Part shown: in pieces, positions 24,772-32,408 of the stretch
How the letters are laid out: each line of letters opens with the position of its first letter
Numbering within the stretch: the first letter of the stretch is position 1
NCBI GenBank assembly: GCA_028823415.1
Contig: JAPKBL010000057.1
Coordinates: 1 to 32,408 of the forward strand
Source of the DNA: Mariniblastus sp.
GTDB taxonomy: Bacteria; Planctomycetota; Planctomycetia; Pirellulales; Pirellulaceae
DNA length: 32,408 bases
Direction: 5' to 3'
The notes under the pieces: generated by a model
Database searches by the model: none
Told to the model about the DNA's origin: nothing
Seen by the model: only the letters and a program-made list of their open reading frames with translations
Program-made: the position numbers and the translations under genes

Positions 24772-25590
24772 TTAAACCTCGTGAGCGGTAATGTACTCGC
24801 GATTCACGATCGACCAGGCGCCGAGGCTGAGAGTTGCCAAAGTGACTCCCAGGATTATTAAAATATGAACGGTCACGGAATAGCCTTCGCCGAAAACTAA
24901 TCGATAGCCTTCTTCGGAGCTCCCCGGAAGAAACCATCCCAGCCATTGCAATGAGATTTCCTGGAGATGATAGCGAATGGAAAATTTATTCATCAGGACA
25001 CCGGGAACCGACCCCATAATAATATCCGAGCCGATTACAAATCCGACCGCAAATGTCATGGCGCGTTTGATGAACAGAGTGCCTAGTAGTGAAAATATTC
25101 CACCATAGACGAGGCATGCAAGAAAGAAGATACCGCAAAGGGAAATCCAAAATCTCCCCGCATCTTCATTGGGTATCTGACTATCAATCAAAAGTGTGCA
25201 AAGCGAGATTGCGATAATACAGATTCCGAATGAAACACTACAAGCAGCAAAATATTTTCCGAGAAAAATCGATAATCTCCCACCAGGTCGACTTGCGATG
25301 AACACCCAACTTTTCCCTTCCAGTTCAGCGCTGACGTTGGGGGTTGTCCACAAGATCAAAGAAAGAAGGCTTACCAGAGCAATTAATGTGATCGTAAGTA
25401 ACGATGTGAAATCCTGAAAGATGGAGTTTGAGATTCCGTTTCTCGATAATCTAGCACCGAGGATTAACAGCCCTAACATGACGGGAGGAAATAACGCGAG
25501 GACCAGCGACACCGAAGTTCGTTGGACGGTGAATGAGCTGCGAATCTCAAACAGACAGGTTGCAAAGGCATTTTGAAGGATATTTCTCAT
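24772..25590 (-). CDS. ABC-2 type transporter permease (second exporter)
   Basis: A 272-residue membrane protein with about six hydrophobic segments. The pattern is that of ABC-2 permeases in bacterial export and multidrug systems, with a cytoplasmic stretch ELEGKSWVFIASRPGGR between the second and third helices. It overlaps the preceding ATPase gene by four bases (ATGA), which pairs the two. It is the last gene of a four-gene leftward operon. The substrate cannot be deduced. Confidence 0.85.
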   Translation of the reverse strand: MRNILQNAFATCLFEIRSSFTVQRTSVSLVLALFPPVMLGLLILGARLSRNGISNSIFQDFTSLLTITLIALVSLLSLILWTTPNVSAELEGKSWVFIASRPGGRLSIFLGKYFAACSVSFGICIIAISLCTLLIDSQIPNEDAGRFWISLCGIFFLACLVYGGIFSLLGTLFIKRAMTFAVGFVIGSDIIMGSVPGVLMNKFSIRYHLQEISLQWLGWFLPGSSEEGYRLVFGEGYSVTVHILIILGVTLATLSLGAWSIVNREYITAHEV

Positions 25591-26534
25591 GATCTACCTC
25601 CTTGCAATAACTCACCACGATGAAGTTTCATAAGCATCGAGAAGAGCGTGTTCAGTGAATCGTCGGTAGATCTGATTTCCGTAATCGAAATTTGATGTTG
25701 GTGGATTAGCTCCGGTATGATTTTGAAAAGTTGAGCTGCAGAGCGAGTGGAGAATAAAATTTCGGTCTTGGAAGTGAACCTGACTGATTCGATTTCACAA
25801 TGCTCGATTAATAAGGTCGCCAATTGTTTGGGGGCTGACGTCCGCATCGTCAACTCATAGGGGGTGTCGGCGAGGATATTTCGAACTTCAGCAGGAGATC
25901 CCGAGGCGAGTAGCCGTCCCCCGGAAATCAATAAAAACGAAGGATTAATTGCCTCGACTTCATGCAGAATATGACTTGCAAGAATCAGCCCTTTTCCTTG
26001 AGAGGCCCATGATTTTAGAAAGTCTGACATTTCATGGCGGCCGATCGGGTCGAGACCGTTAAACGGTTCGTCAAGGATCAGTAGGTCAGGGTCATGTGCG
26101 ACCGCCTGGCCAATTTTTGCTCGCTGCCGCATGCCGAGTGAATAATTTCTCATCGGTCGATTCATGGCATGGGTAAGTCCCACGAACTCGAGTGCTTCTT
26201 TTGCTTTTTTTTCTGCTGCTGTGAAACGAAAGCCATGCAACTGGACCATGTAAGTGACCCACTCCAGTCCCGTGGCTCTTGGGTAATTAACCTCTACCGA
26301 GGGACAGAGTCCAACGCGACGAAGTAGCTTGCTCTTTTTCCACGGATTGACACCAAAGAGCGTTACCGATCCGATCGTCGGTTTGAGTTGGCCAAGGATT
26401 AGGTTGATTAACGTAGTCTTCCCGGAACCATTGGGCCCAAGCAGGCCATAGGTGCCGGCTTGCAGGTTTAAACAAATGTCGTTGACCCCGATGACATCGT
26501 TGTACAGTTTAGTTGTGTTTTTTAATTCAATCAT
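25587..26534 (-). CDS. ABC transporter ATP-binding protein (second exporter)
   Basis: A 315-residue ATPase of the CcmA/NatA/DrrA type. Walker A GPNGSGKTT is at residues 33-41, the signature is YSLGMRQRAKIGQ, and Walker B LLILDEPFNGLDP is followed by the H-loop ASHIL. The signature reads SLGMRQ rather than LSGGQ, as is usual in this subfamily. The C-terminal extension is typical of exporters. It follows the first permease gene by 51 bases and overlaps its own permease gene by four bases. Confidence 0.92.
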   Translation of the reverse strand: MIELKNTTKLYNDVIGVNDICLNLQAGTYGLLGPNGSGKTTLINLILGQLKPTIGSVTLFGVNPWKKSKLLRRVGLCPSVEVNYPRATGLEWVTYMVQLHGFRFTAAEKKAKEALEFVGLTHAMNRPMRNYSLGMRQRAKIGQAVAHDPDLLILDEPFNGLDPIGRHEMSDFLKSWASQGKGLILASHILHEVEAINPSFLLISGGRLLASGSPAEVRNILADTPYELTMRTSAPKQLATLLIEHCEIESVRFTSKTEILFSTRSAAQLFKIIPELIHQHQISITEIRSTDDSLNTLFSMLMKLHRGELLQGGRS

Positions 26535-26585
26535 GATTTTTTAACTGCAACGCCGAAAGAATAGTTCTTTATGTAAAGCAGTGGG

Positions 26586-27614
26586 TTAAATCGGCGATGA
26601 TACTCTTCGATAGAGTATCGTCATGGAGAATACGGTGATTCCGAAAAGCGAAACGATACCTCGCCAAGATTCAGCGAAAGTTTCAAATCCAAATACAAAC
26701 GCTTGCAGGCTGCCAAGACTATTGTAAAGCGAGATCGCGGACCAGTTGGAGACCACCTCGCTTTGAATGACATCGGGATGGAAGAGAGGTTGGTCCATTT
26801 GCAGTGAGGTTGCGAGAACGATCGTCAGCCAAGCACCGTGGCCTAAGCCCCAGACAGCAAACCATGAAAAGTTAGCAAACCGACTTTCCTGGGTTAAGGA
26901 TGACAACATTAAGGCAACGGCCGAGGTGGGGATTACGAGTCCAAAAGTAGCGATGATAATCCGAAACGGAATATCCCAAGTCTGGGGTAACGTCGAAATG
27001 TCAGGGGACATCAGTATTGCGGCACCGTAAAGGCTAAGCGCCGGCAACGTTGTCACCGAAATAATGAAAATAGACGGAACACAAAGCTTGCCCAAAATGT
27101 ACTCAAGTTTGGAAATCGGACGGGAGAAGTAAAGTAAGAATGCGCGCGATCGGATGTCTTGGGAAATTAACGAAGGGGCGATAAATCCAACAAGAAACAA
27201 AATAATTATTGCTTGTGGATATCTGAAAAATGTCAGCAGCATCCAACGCCAAACCGCGTTGCGAATCTCCGGGGTGTCGCCAGTTTCAAAAACTTCTTGG
27301 AGTTCATTGACTCCCGGGAAAACTGAAAAGCGATTTACGAGCGTATCTTCTAGTGCCATCCGCGAAACTTGACTGAAGTCTATTCCCTCACTCATGGCCA
27401 TGGCAGTGATTGGGTCGGCACTGAGAGATTTCTCAATGAAAAAGAAGCCAACCGCCCAATAGGTCACCGGTAGCCATGCGGTGAACATGATTCGTTTGAC
27501 CCATTTGGACTTTAACGCGAGTTGCACGCCGGTATTGCAGATGATCATCCAGCGGAAAAGTGACGAAGTTTTTTCGTTTTTTAGCCTTCGGTAACCGACA
27601 TCATTGATTGGCAT
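26586..27614 (-). CDS. ABC-2 type transporter permease (first exporter)
   Basis: A 342-residue membrane protein with about six hydrophobic segments. SRAFLLYFSRPISKLEYILGKL lies in the cytoplasmic stretch before the third helix, as in Nos/ABC-2-type permeases that rearrange lipids or export small molecules. The ATG at 27614 shares a base with the stop of the preceding ATPase gene (TAATG), which is why it is chosen over an upstream start inside that gene. A long loop (about residues 70-125) between the first two helices contains charged residues. The substrate is unknown. Confidence 0.85.
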   Translation of the reverse strand: MPINDVGYRRLKNEKTSSLFRWMIICNTGVQLALKSKWVKRIMFTAWLPVTYWAVGFFFIEKSLSADPITAMAMSEGIDFSQVSRMALEDTLVNRFSVFPGVNELQEVFETGDTPEIRNAVWRWMLLTFFRYPQAIIILFLVGFIAPSLISQDIRSRAFLLYFSRPISKLEYILGKLCVPSIFIISVTTLPALSLYGAAILMSPDISTLPQTWDIPFRIIIATFGLVIPTSAVALMLSSLTQESRFANFSWFAVWGLGHGAWLTIVLATSLQMDQPLFHPDVIQSEVVSNWSAISLYNSLGSLQAFVFGFETFAESWRGIVSLFGITVFSMTILYRRVSSPI

Positions 27615-28552
27615 TAGGGCTCTCCTTCGGTTCCCCGAGAATCGGCTACGGTTGAGAGAAATACCTCTTCGAGTGAATTTCGCGCGGGGGTCAGCGATTG
27701 AATGCTGACTCCCGAGTCGAAGGCCGAGCGCCAAATAATCTCAGCCAATCCAGTTGATGGACCGGCGACGGTTAAGGTCCCATCTGGGTTTTTGGTTACT
27801 TTTACATTACTTTTTTTCAACGCATCTGCGAGTTGATCCACGTCTTCAAGAACTCGAATGCAGAACGAGGGTTCTTTGGTTCGGTTGAGTGTTTCTAAAG
27901 GTTCGCTGAGCCTAACCTGGCCTTGGGAAAGAATGACAACGTCATCACAGATAGCTTGAACATCCGGTAAAATATGGGTTGAAATTAGGACTGACTTTCC
28001 CATTTCAGTAGCAAGTAAACGAATTCGATTTAAAAGCGCGTCACGCTCTTCCGGATCTAAGCCGGAAGTTGGTTCATCGAGAATTAGAAATTCGGGGTCG
28101 TGCACGATTGCCGAAGCGAATTTTATTTTTTGACGCATGCCTGTGGAGTAGGTGTCCACTATTCGATAACGCTCTTGCTTCATGTCACAGAAATCTAAGA
28201 TTTCGTGGGCGCGACGGAGTGCTTCGGTTTTGGGAATTCCCGAGAGGCAGCCAGAAAACTGAACGGCGTTGACTCCAGAAAGTCCAGAAATATAACAGTC
28301 GTCTTCTGGCATGTATCCGATTCGATTGCGGATTTTGCGTCCGTCTTTGATGACGTCGTAACCAAGGAATGTCGCCGCGCCGCTGGTCGGTTTGACTAGG
28401 CCGAGCAGTAATTTAATGAGTGTCGATTTCCCAGCTCCGTTGGGCCCCAGTAGTCCGGTAATACCTGAGCGAATTTCCAAGTCAATTCCGTCAAGCGCTG
28501 GCAACGACTTGAAGGTTTTCGTGATTTGCTTTAATGAGACCAAGCTCGTCAT
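27614..28552 (-). CDS. ABC transporter ATP-binding protein (first exporter)
   Basis: A 312-residue ATPase. Walker A GPNGAGKST is at residues 36-44, the signature is YSTGMRQKIKFAS, Walker B is FLILDEPTSGLDP, and the H-loop is STHIL. Its C-terminal extension ends in NSLEEVFLSTVAD, common in CcmA-type exporters. It is the first gene of the four-gene ABC operon. A weak promoter (TTGAAG, 17 bases, GACAAT) may lie about 70 bases upstream. The start ATG lacks a clear ribosome-binding site. Confidence 0.92.
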   Translation of the reverse strand: MTSLVSLKQITKTFKSLPALDGIDLEIRSGITGLLGPNGAGKSTLIKLLLGLVKPTSGAATFLGYDVIKDGRKIRNRIGYMPEDDCYISGLSGVNAVQFSGCLSGIPKTEALRRAHEILDFCDMKQERYRIVDTYSTGMRQKIKFASAIVHDPEFLILDEPTSGLDPEERDALLNRIRLLATEMGKSVLISTHILPDVQAICDDVVILSQGQVRLSEPLETLNRTKEPSFCIRVLEDVDQLADALKKSNVKVTKNPDGTLTVAGPSTGLAEIIWRSAFDSGVSIQSLTPARNSLEEVFLSTVADSRGTEGEP

Positions 28553-28771
28553 GGCAAAGGATGGAGTTGAGGTTTTAGGAAAGAAGCAGTTTTCAGGAGG
28601 CGTTTGTCTAAATCACCAAACCCCTAAGATTGTCTTGATATGAAGTTAACCCTTCAATGGTGAGAGGGGTTGTGAGAGGTAAACCGAATACGTTTTTGCC
28701 CACCCATATCGAGAGTACTTCGAATTGCTGCTCGTGAGCTTGAGCGATCATGGGTCAATTGATCGATCCGC

Positions 28772-29095
28772 TTACCAACCCATGACCATGTTGGATTCAA
28801 TCGATTTCCGAGCTTGTTCGAGATCAGCTCCCGTCTCCTGCATGTACAGCCGAATGGCGTGAACTTTGTCTCCGGCCGCTTTGGCAAGGCAATCGCGAGC
28901 GACGCCGCAGGGATCTGACTCGGCTGTAATGCCCAGCACTCCTTTGGAGATAACCCAACTGTTTCGTGGACGCTTGGTTAACCGGACAATGTTTTCTCCG
29001 GGGTAACAATCGGCAGCGACAGCGGTCGCTGTGCCTTCATCGTCAGCCCAAGTGATGATGATGTGTGCGTCGGTTTCAACTTCAAAAAGCGGCAT
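28772..29095 (-). CDS. Small protein with ribosomal L7/L12-C-terminal-like segment
   Basis: A 107-residue soluble protein. The N-terminal 60 or so residues look like a small beta-rich domain (FEVETDAHIIITWADDEG, then NIVRLTKRPRNSWVIS). The C-terminal part (76-103: DKVHAIRLYMQETGADLEQARKSIE) has the helix-turn-helix pattern K..AIK.YRE.TG..LKEAK..VE of the ribosomal L7/L12 C-terminal fold, also found in unrelated small bacterial proteins. The ATG at 29095 has AGGAA upstream; an earlier in-frame start would add 33 residues of unlikely sequence. It lies between the ABC operon and birA on the same strand. Function unknown. Confidence 0.65.
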   Translation of the reverse strand: MPLFEVETDAHIIITWADDEGTATAVAADCYPGENIVRLTKRPRNSWVISKGVLGITAESDPCGVARDCLAKAAGDKVHAIRLYMQETGADLEQARKSIESNMVMGW

Positions 29096-29324
29096 GGTTG
29101 TTATTCCTGCGTTGTTGTTCCAGCGTTCAGTGAATGGCTTGGTTTCAACCGTATCAGTTCTTTGACTGACGTGATTTGATGTGCGCGAAACCAACCCTTC
29201 GATTCGGTTTCGATGCCCTCATCCTCATTTTGACACCGGACTTAAAAATATTCCAGTATTGGCACAGAAATAAAAATTGCTCAATTCGAGAATAAGCGGC
29301 AATCGCTTTCTCATTGAGGTGTTT

Positions 29325-30155
29325 TTACCCTGAAGAATCGAATTTCTGAACGGATCCGCTGTGGATGATCTCAATTTGATTTTCAGTTTTTATTCGCAAT
29401 CCTCCATCGGAGGTTATTCCAAGGCAGGTGCCTGTAACTGTTGCCCCCAAGGGTGGGGTGAGGCGAATAGCTTGCTCGCGCCACATTAGCACTCGATTGA
29501 ATTGATCGACAACTTGCTGAGGGTCTTCATTCACGAGTGAGATTTGTTTTTTTAGTTCACTTAAGATTTTGATCAGTACTTCGGAAAGAGGGGTGGAGTT
29601 TCCGGATGCTTGAGCGAGACTGGTTGCCGCACTTGTTTCCACGCATTCTCGGCGATGGTCCATGTCCTGCAACGTTGGCATATTTAAGTTGTTGATATTT
29701 GCACCGATCCCAATAACTGAAAATAATTCGGTGTCGGTGGAAATGGATTCGACCAAAATGCCCGCTATTTTGCGTTGGTTCAGCATCACGTCATTTGGCC
29801 ATTTTATCTCAAACTTTGGGGTCGATTCGATTGACGCCAAGGCATTGGTGACGGCCACAGCGGATGCTAACGAGATCAGCCCCGAGGGAATCGGGAGACG
29901 GTTGTCCGCGGTGTTTTTCGCAAGAGGCAGAGGAACGTAAGAAAACGTCAAACTGCCTGAACCGGACCACCATTTGCGATCACGTTGTCCCCGTCCCTTT
30001 GTTTGGGATTCTGCAACAATCAGCGCCGGTGACTTGAGCGCTGAATGACGGAGCAATTCAATGGCTCGGTCGTTGGTGGAGTGAATTTGAGAATGAACCT
30101 CGATGTGTGCGAAAGGAAATGCGTCGCAAATTTTTTCTTCATCGAAGGTGGTCAT
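29325..30155 (-). CDS. birA: Biotin-[acetyl-CoA-carboxylase] ligase
   Basis: BirA joins biotin to the carrier protein of acetyl-CoA carboxylase through biotinyl-AMP. In these 276 residues the biotin-binding loop GRGQRDR is at 54-60, KWPNDV at 118-123, KIAGILVE at 129-136 and GIGANIN at 149-155. The C-terminal SH3-like domain ends in TSDGGLRIK and the following strands. There is no N-terminal helix-turn-helix, so this is a class I ligase without the repressor function. The ATG at 30155 is chosen over a TTG five codons upstream; neither has a good ribosome-binding site. Confidence 0.93.
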   Translation of the reverse strand: MTTFDEEKICDAFPFAHIEVHSQIHSTNDRAIELLRHSALKSPALIVAESQTKGRGQRDRKWWSGSGSLTFSYVPLPLAKNTADNRLPIPSGLISLASAVAVTNALASIESTPKFEIKWPNDVMLNQRKIAGILVESISTDTELFSVIGIGANINNLNMPTLQDMDHRRECVETSAATSLAQASGNSTPLSEVLIKILSELKKQISLVNEDPQQVVDQFNRVLMWREQAIRLTPPLGATVTGTCLGITSDGGLRIKTENQIEIIHSGSVQKFDSSG

Positions 30156-30236
30156 GCTACCAAAAGTCAAAATAAGGTGAAATTGTCAATTCTCGGCTTC
30201 CGCCACGACAACTTATCTCTTGGTGATGTTCGCAGC

Positions 30237-31394
30237 TTATTTCGGGATTAGCATTTTCGTACTGCCGGGAGCGTAGGAGCTCTTCCCGTACAAAATGGAG
30301 GGAGGAAGGTCCACTTCGTTGCTTGTATTTCGAACCCCAGATTTGTCATCGAAGCTATTGATCGCATCGGGGATTTGCTGAGCTTTTGGGAACTGCAAGG
30401 CTTTAGGGCGAAATGGTGCTTGGGCGGTGTCGCTTACTGTCGCTTCCGGAATTTTTTGACTAGGACGGATTCCTTGGAAATCTTGCTGGGGCAGTTTTTG
30501 GGCAAATGAATCAAAATTGGTTGAAGGATAGTCTGGTTTTGGTGCCGGTTTAGGAACCGTCGGTTGAACGAGCGGTCGGATTTGATTCTGGAAATCTTGG
30601 TTGGGGGAGGCGGGACGTATGAATGCGGATTTGTCGGAAGCTAATGGTCCCGCTGTTTTATAATCCTGGCGACCGTTATTTTGAAGATCTTTCAGTTGCC
30701 TCTGTGCTTCTGCGATTTCTGTTTGCAGTTGATTGGCTTCGGGTGATTTTAAGGGCGTCTCAATTTCCGAAGAATTGTTCGAGTTGTTAAATTGGATTGC
30801 TTGATTCTTTTTAAGTGAACCGCCATAAGCAAGCAGCGATTGATTCGCTCCTTCAGCAGCAGGGTTGGTACCGTTGATTCCAGAGTTTGCTAGTGGGGTA
30901 TTTTGGCTCGTTCCGCGAGGCGTAGAGAAGTCATTGCTTTTAAATTGTCCGACGCCTCCGCTTGGGTTGACCGCCGGTAATTCACGGCCGGCGAAATTCT
31001 TCGGTGGATTGTTCGTGTTGGTTAGCTGGTTTTCTGACGAAGCGTCCAGTTCGTAAGGTTTGCGAATTGGGTTGGAGGCGTTTTTTGAGATGGTGGTTAT
31101 TTCTCTTCGCAAATCATTAATGCCACCCTTGGGTTGCCTTTCGGCGGAAGGGGAATTCATATCCATAACAATATCTTGCTGAGGTGAATCCATAGGCATG
31201 GGAGAGAAATGGCGAGCTGGTGGTGGTGGTGAGTTTTCATTTGAGCTGAGTTTGTCTTCTGTTTCCCAAAACTTAAAATTTTTCGGTTGGGGTTTGGTCA
31301 ACGAAGTCATCTTGCAGCCTGTTGAAATTGAAAACGCGCTGAAAATAATGCAGCACATCAGCAAACTGGATTTTGTTGTTTGAAGGGTTTTCAT
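30237..31394 (-). CDS. Low-complexity Pro/Asn/Gln-rich lipoprotein
   Basis: A 385-residue predicted lipoprotein. The signal peptide (KSSLLMCCIIFSAFS) ends in STGC with Cys27 as the lipidation site. The rest is rich in Pro, Asn, Gln and Ser without clear domains; one helical stretch (KSPEANQLQTEIAEAQRQ, then LKDLQN) may be a short coiled coil. Such composition suggests an extended, disordered cell-envelope protein. I do not recognise a family. The ATG at 31394 is preferred over a TTG three codons upstream. It is followed after 81 bases by birA on the same strand. Confidence 0.7.
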   Translation of the reverse strand: MKTLQTTKSSLLMCCIIFSAFSISTGCKMTSLTKPQPKNFKFWETEDKLSSNENSPPPPARHFSPMPMDSPQQDIVMDMNSPSAERQPKGGINDLRREITTISKNASNPIRKPYELDASSENQLTNTNNPPKNFAGRELPAVNPSGGVGQFKSNDFSTPRGTSQNTPLANSGINGTNPAAEGANQSLLAYGGSLKKNQAIQFNNSNNSSEIETPLKSPEANQLQTEIAEAQRQLKDLQNNGRQDYKTAGPLASDKSAFIRPASPNQDFQNQIRPLVQPTVPKPAPKPDYPSTNFDSFAQKLPQQDFQGIRPSQKIPEATVSDTAQAPFRPKALQFPKAQQIPDAINSFDDKSGVRNTSNEVDLPPSILYGKSSYAPGSTKMLIPK

Positions 31395-31573
31395 ATCACT
31401 CAACTCAAATTTACTCGTTCAGGAACTCGCATTACGGGTTTTCGCGTGGCGAATCTTAGAGAGGGTGGCAAATTTCGTCAATGTCGACGCAATTGGTCAA
31501 CCAGTAAGAGTTTTCTTTGAACCACACCGGACGAAAAGACGACACGCGTGGAGGAAGGTATTTGCTAGCATGC

Positions 31574-31602
31574 AAAAAGGGCCATGCAATTGCAGGCCCT
31601 TT
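31574..31602 (-). terminator. Rho-independent terminator of sodA
   Basis: On the minus strand AAAGGGCC (31595-31602), an 11-base loop containing TGCAATTGCA, and GGCCCTTT (31576-31583) are followed by further T (31574-31575). It lies 44 bases after the sodA stop. The opposite strand also has T after the stem, but no rightward gene ends here. Confidence 0.8.
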
Positions 31603-31645
31603 GGTTTGTTACTCGGCGTTTAAATACCTAATCGAGGTCACTCGA

Positions 31646-32251
31646 TTATTTGGCGGCGGCATATCTTGCAGCGACGGCATTCCAATCAATGACATTGAAA
31701 AATGCGCCGACATAGTCGGGACGCCGGTTTTGGTAATGGAGATAATAGGCATGTTCCCAAACGTCGAGACCGAGAATCGGGGTGCGGCCTTCCATCAGTG
31801 GATTGTCTTGATTGGGAGTGCTTTCGACAGCCAGTTTTCCGTTATCGACGCTCAGCCAAGCCCATCCGCTTCCAAAGCGAGTCCCTGCCGCGGCTGCGAA
31901 TTTTTCCTTGAAGCTGTCGAAGCTTCCGAATTCGGCGTTAATTGCGTCGGCAAGTTCGCCGGTCGGTTCGCCACCGCCGTTGGGGCTCATGACTGACCAG
32001 AAGAGTGAGTGGTTCGCATGACCGCCACCGTTGTTGCGAACTGCCCCGCGAGCTGCTTCAGGAACGCTGTCGAGATCCGAGACTAAATCTTCGATCGATT
32101 TTTCGCTTAAATCAGAGCCTTCGATCGCGGCGTTAACTTTGGTAACGTAACCGTTGTGATGTTTACCATGGTGGATTTCCATTGTTCTTGCGTCGATGTG
32201 TGGTTCCAACGCATCGTAAGCAAATGGTAATTCCGGGAGTGAGTAAGCCAT
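31646..32251 (-). CDS. sodA: Superoxide dismutase, Mn-type
   Basis: SodA converts superoxide to oxygen and hydrogen peroxide. The 201 residues are full length, and no signal peptide is seen, so it is cytoplasmic. Metal ligands are His27, His81, Asp163 and His167 (the latter in DVWEHAYYL). The Gly-rich [11 protein letters not shown] and Gln148 in TPNQDNP are the residues typical of manganese rather than iron enzymes; cambialistic use cannot be excluded. The ATG is preceded by AGAGGA at good spacing. It is a single gene with its own promoter and terminator. Confidence 0.96.
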   Translation of the reverse strand: MAYSLPELPFAYDALEPHIDARTMEIHHGKHHNGYVTKVNAAIEGSDLSEKSIEDLVSDLDSVPEAARGAVRNNGGGHANHSLFWSVMSPNGGGEPTGELADAINAEFGSFDSFKEKFAAAAGTRFGSGWAWLSVDNGKLAVESTPNQDNPLMEGRTPILGLDVWEHAYYLHYQNRRPDYVGAFFNVIDWNAVAARYAAAK

Positions 32252-32309
32252 GTTTTCCTCTGTGCAAATATTTAATCGTCAATTGGTTTTACTAATTTCA
32301 CGACCGGAC

Positions 32310-32338
32310 AGAATACCCAATACGTGACCTGCTGACAA
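32310..32338 (-). promoter_or_regulatory. Sigma70-type promoter of sodA
   Basis: Read on the minus strand: TTGTCA (32333-32338), a 17-base spacer, then TATTCT (32310-32315). The start should be near 32303, giving a leader of about 52 bases before the sodA ATG at 32251. No obvious operator palindrome overlaps it. Confidence 0.65.
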
Positions 32339-32353
32339 TACACTGAGAACGGG

Positions 32354-32390
32354 TGAGTCTCGGTTGAGTCTCGGTTGAGTCTCGGTTGAG
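32354..32390. repeat. Tandem repeat, 11-bp unit, about 3.4 copies
   Basis: TGAGTCTCGGT is repeated exactly at 32354, 32365 and 32376, with TGAG of a fourth copy to 32390. It lies just upstream of the sodA promoter. It has no spacers and no protein-coding role that I can see. Confidence 0.93.
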
Positions 32391-32408
32391 AACAGCCAAA
32401 ACCGTGTT

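Noticed and set aside
31517..31996. Rightward 159-codon gene
   Set aside because: It is antisense to sodA and crosses the sodA terminator.

Overview
This window reads as a chromosomal segment of a planctomycete, most likely in or near the Pirellulales. The evidence is a moderate GC content (a little under 50 % by eye), loosely packed genes with many short intergenic gaps, a secreted TPR protein beside an LRR lipoprotein, a DksA/TraR-LspA gene pair, an AP2-like bacterial protein, and a MotA/TolQ-like operon whose two single-helix partners are of a type I associate with Planctomycetes. I cannot assign a genus. No rRNA, tRNA, CRISPR array, integrase or insertion sequence was found, and nothing indicates recent horizontal transfer.

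Layout. 1-1335: a five-copy tandem repeat, a small CxxC protein and dapB (lysine/diaminopimelate synthesis), all leftward. 1336-3628: a strong promoter, then dksA-like, lspA and a histidinol-phosphatase/inositol-monophosphatase-family gene, rightward. 3664-6897: a leftward exported TPR protein and a rightward LRR lipoprotein, divergent across 0.4 kb. 6966-10290: a leftward three-gene set (UbiA-type prenyltransferase, TIM-barrel isomerase-like, alkaline-phosphatase-superfamily) that matches eboC, eboE and eboF and keeps their order. 10291-10881: a gene-free region with an orphan intrinsic terminator. 10882-15118: a translationally coupled rightward operon of a four-helix MotA/TolQ-like protein with a long cytoplasmic tail and two different single-helix partners. 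15316-15774: an AP2-like protein.

15822-21245 runs leftward: a UvrC-like GIY-YIG protein, rpmB, gatC, gatA and gatB, followed by an open but stop-interrupted stretch in the gatB frame. 21246-22158 is a 0.9 kb gene-free region with a rightward intrinsic terminator that has no gene in front of it. comEC follows rightward (22159-24720). 24772-28552 holds two ABC-2 exporters in one leftward operon (ATPase-permease-ATPase-permease, overlapping at two of the three junctions). After that come a small protein with an L7/L12-like tail, birA, a low-complexity lipoprotein and a manganese-type superoxide dismutase with a good promoter and terminator. The window ends in a second short tandem repeat.

Most genes are housekeeping: DapB, LspA, GatCAB, L28, BirA, SOD. 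The parts most worth following up are the stator-like operon, in which one single-helix partner lacks the usual membrane Asp and the other has it; the partial ebo set, whose phosphatase-like member has lost canonical metal-binding motifs; and the two orphan terminators, which point to unannotated short transcripts or a leader attenuator.
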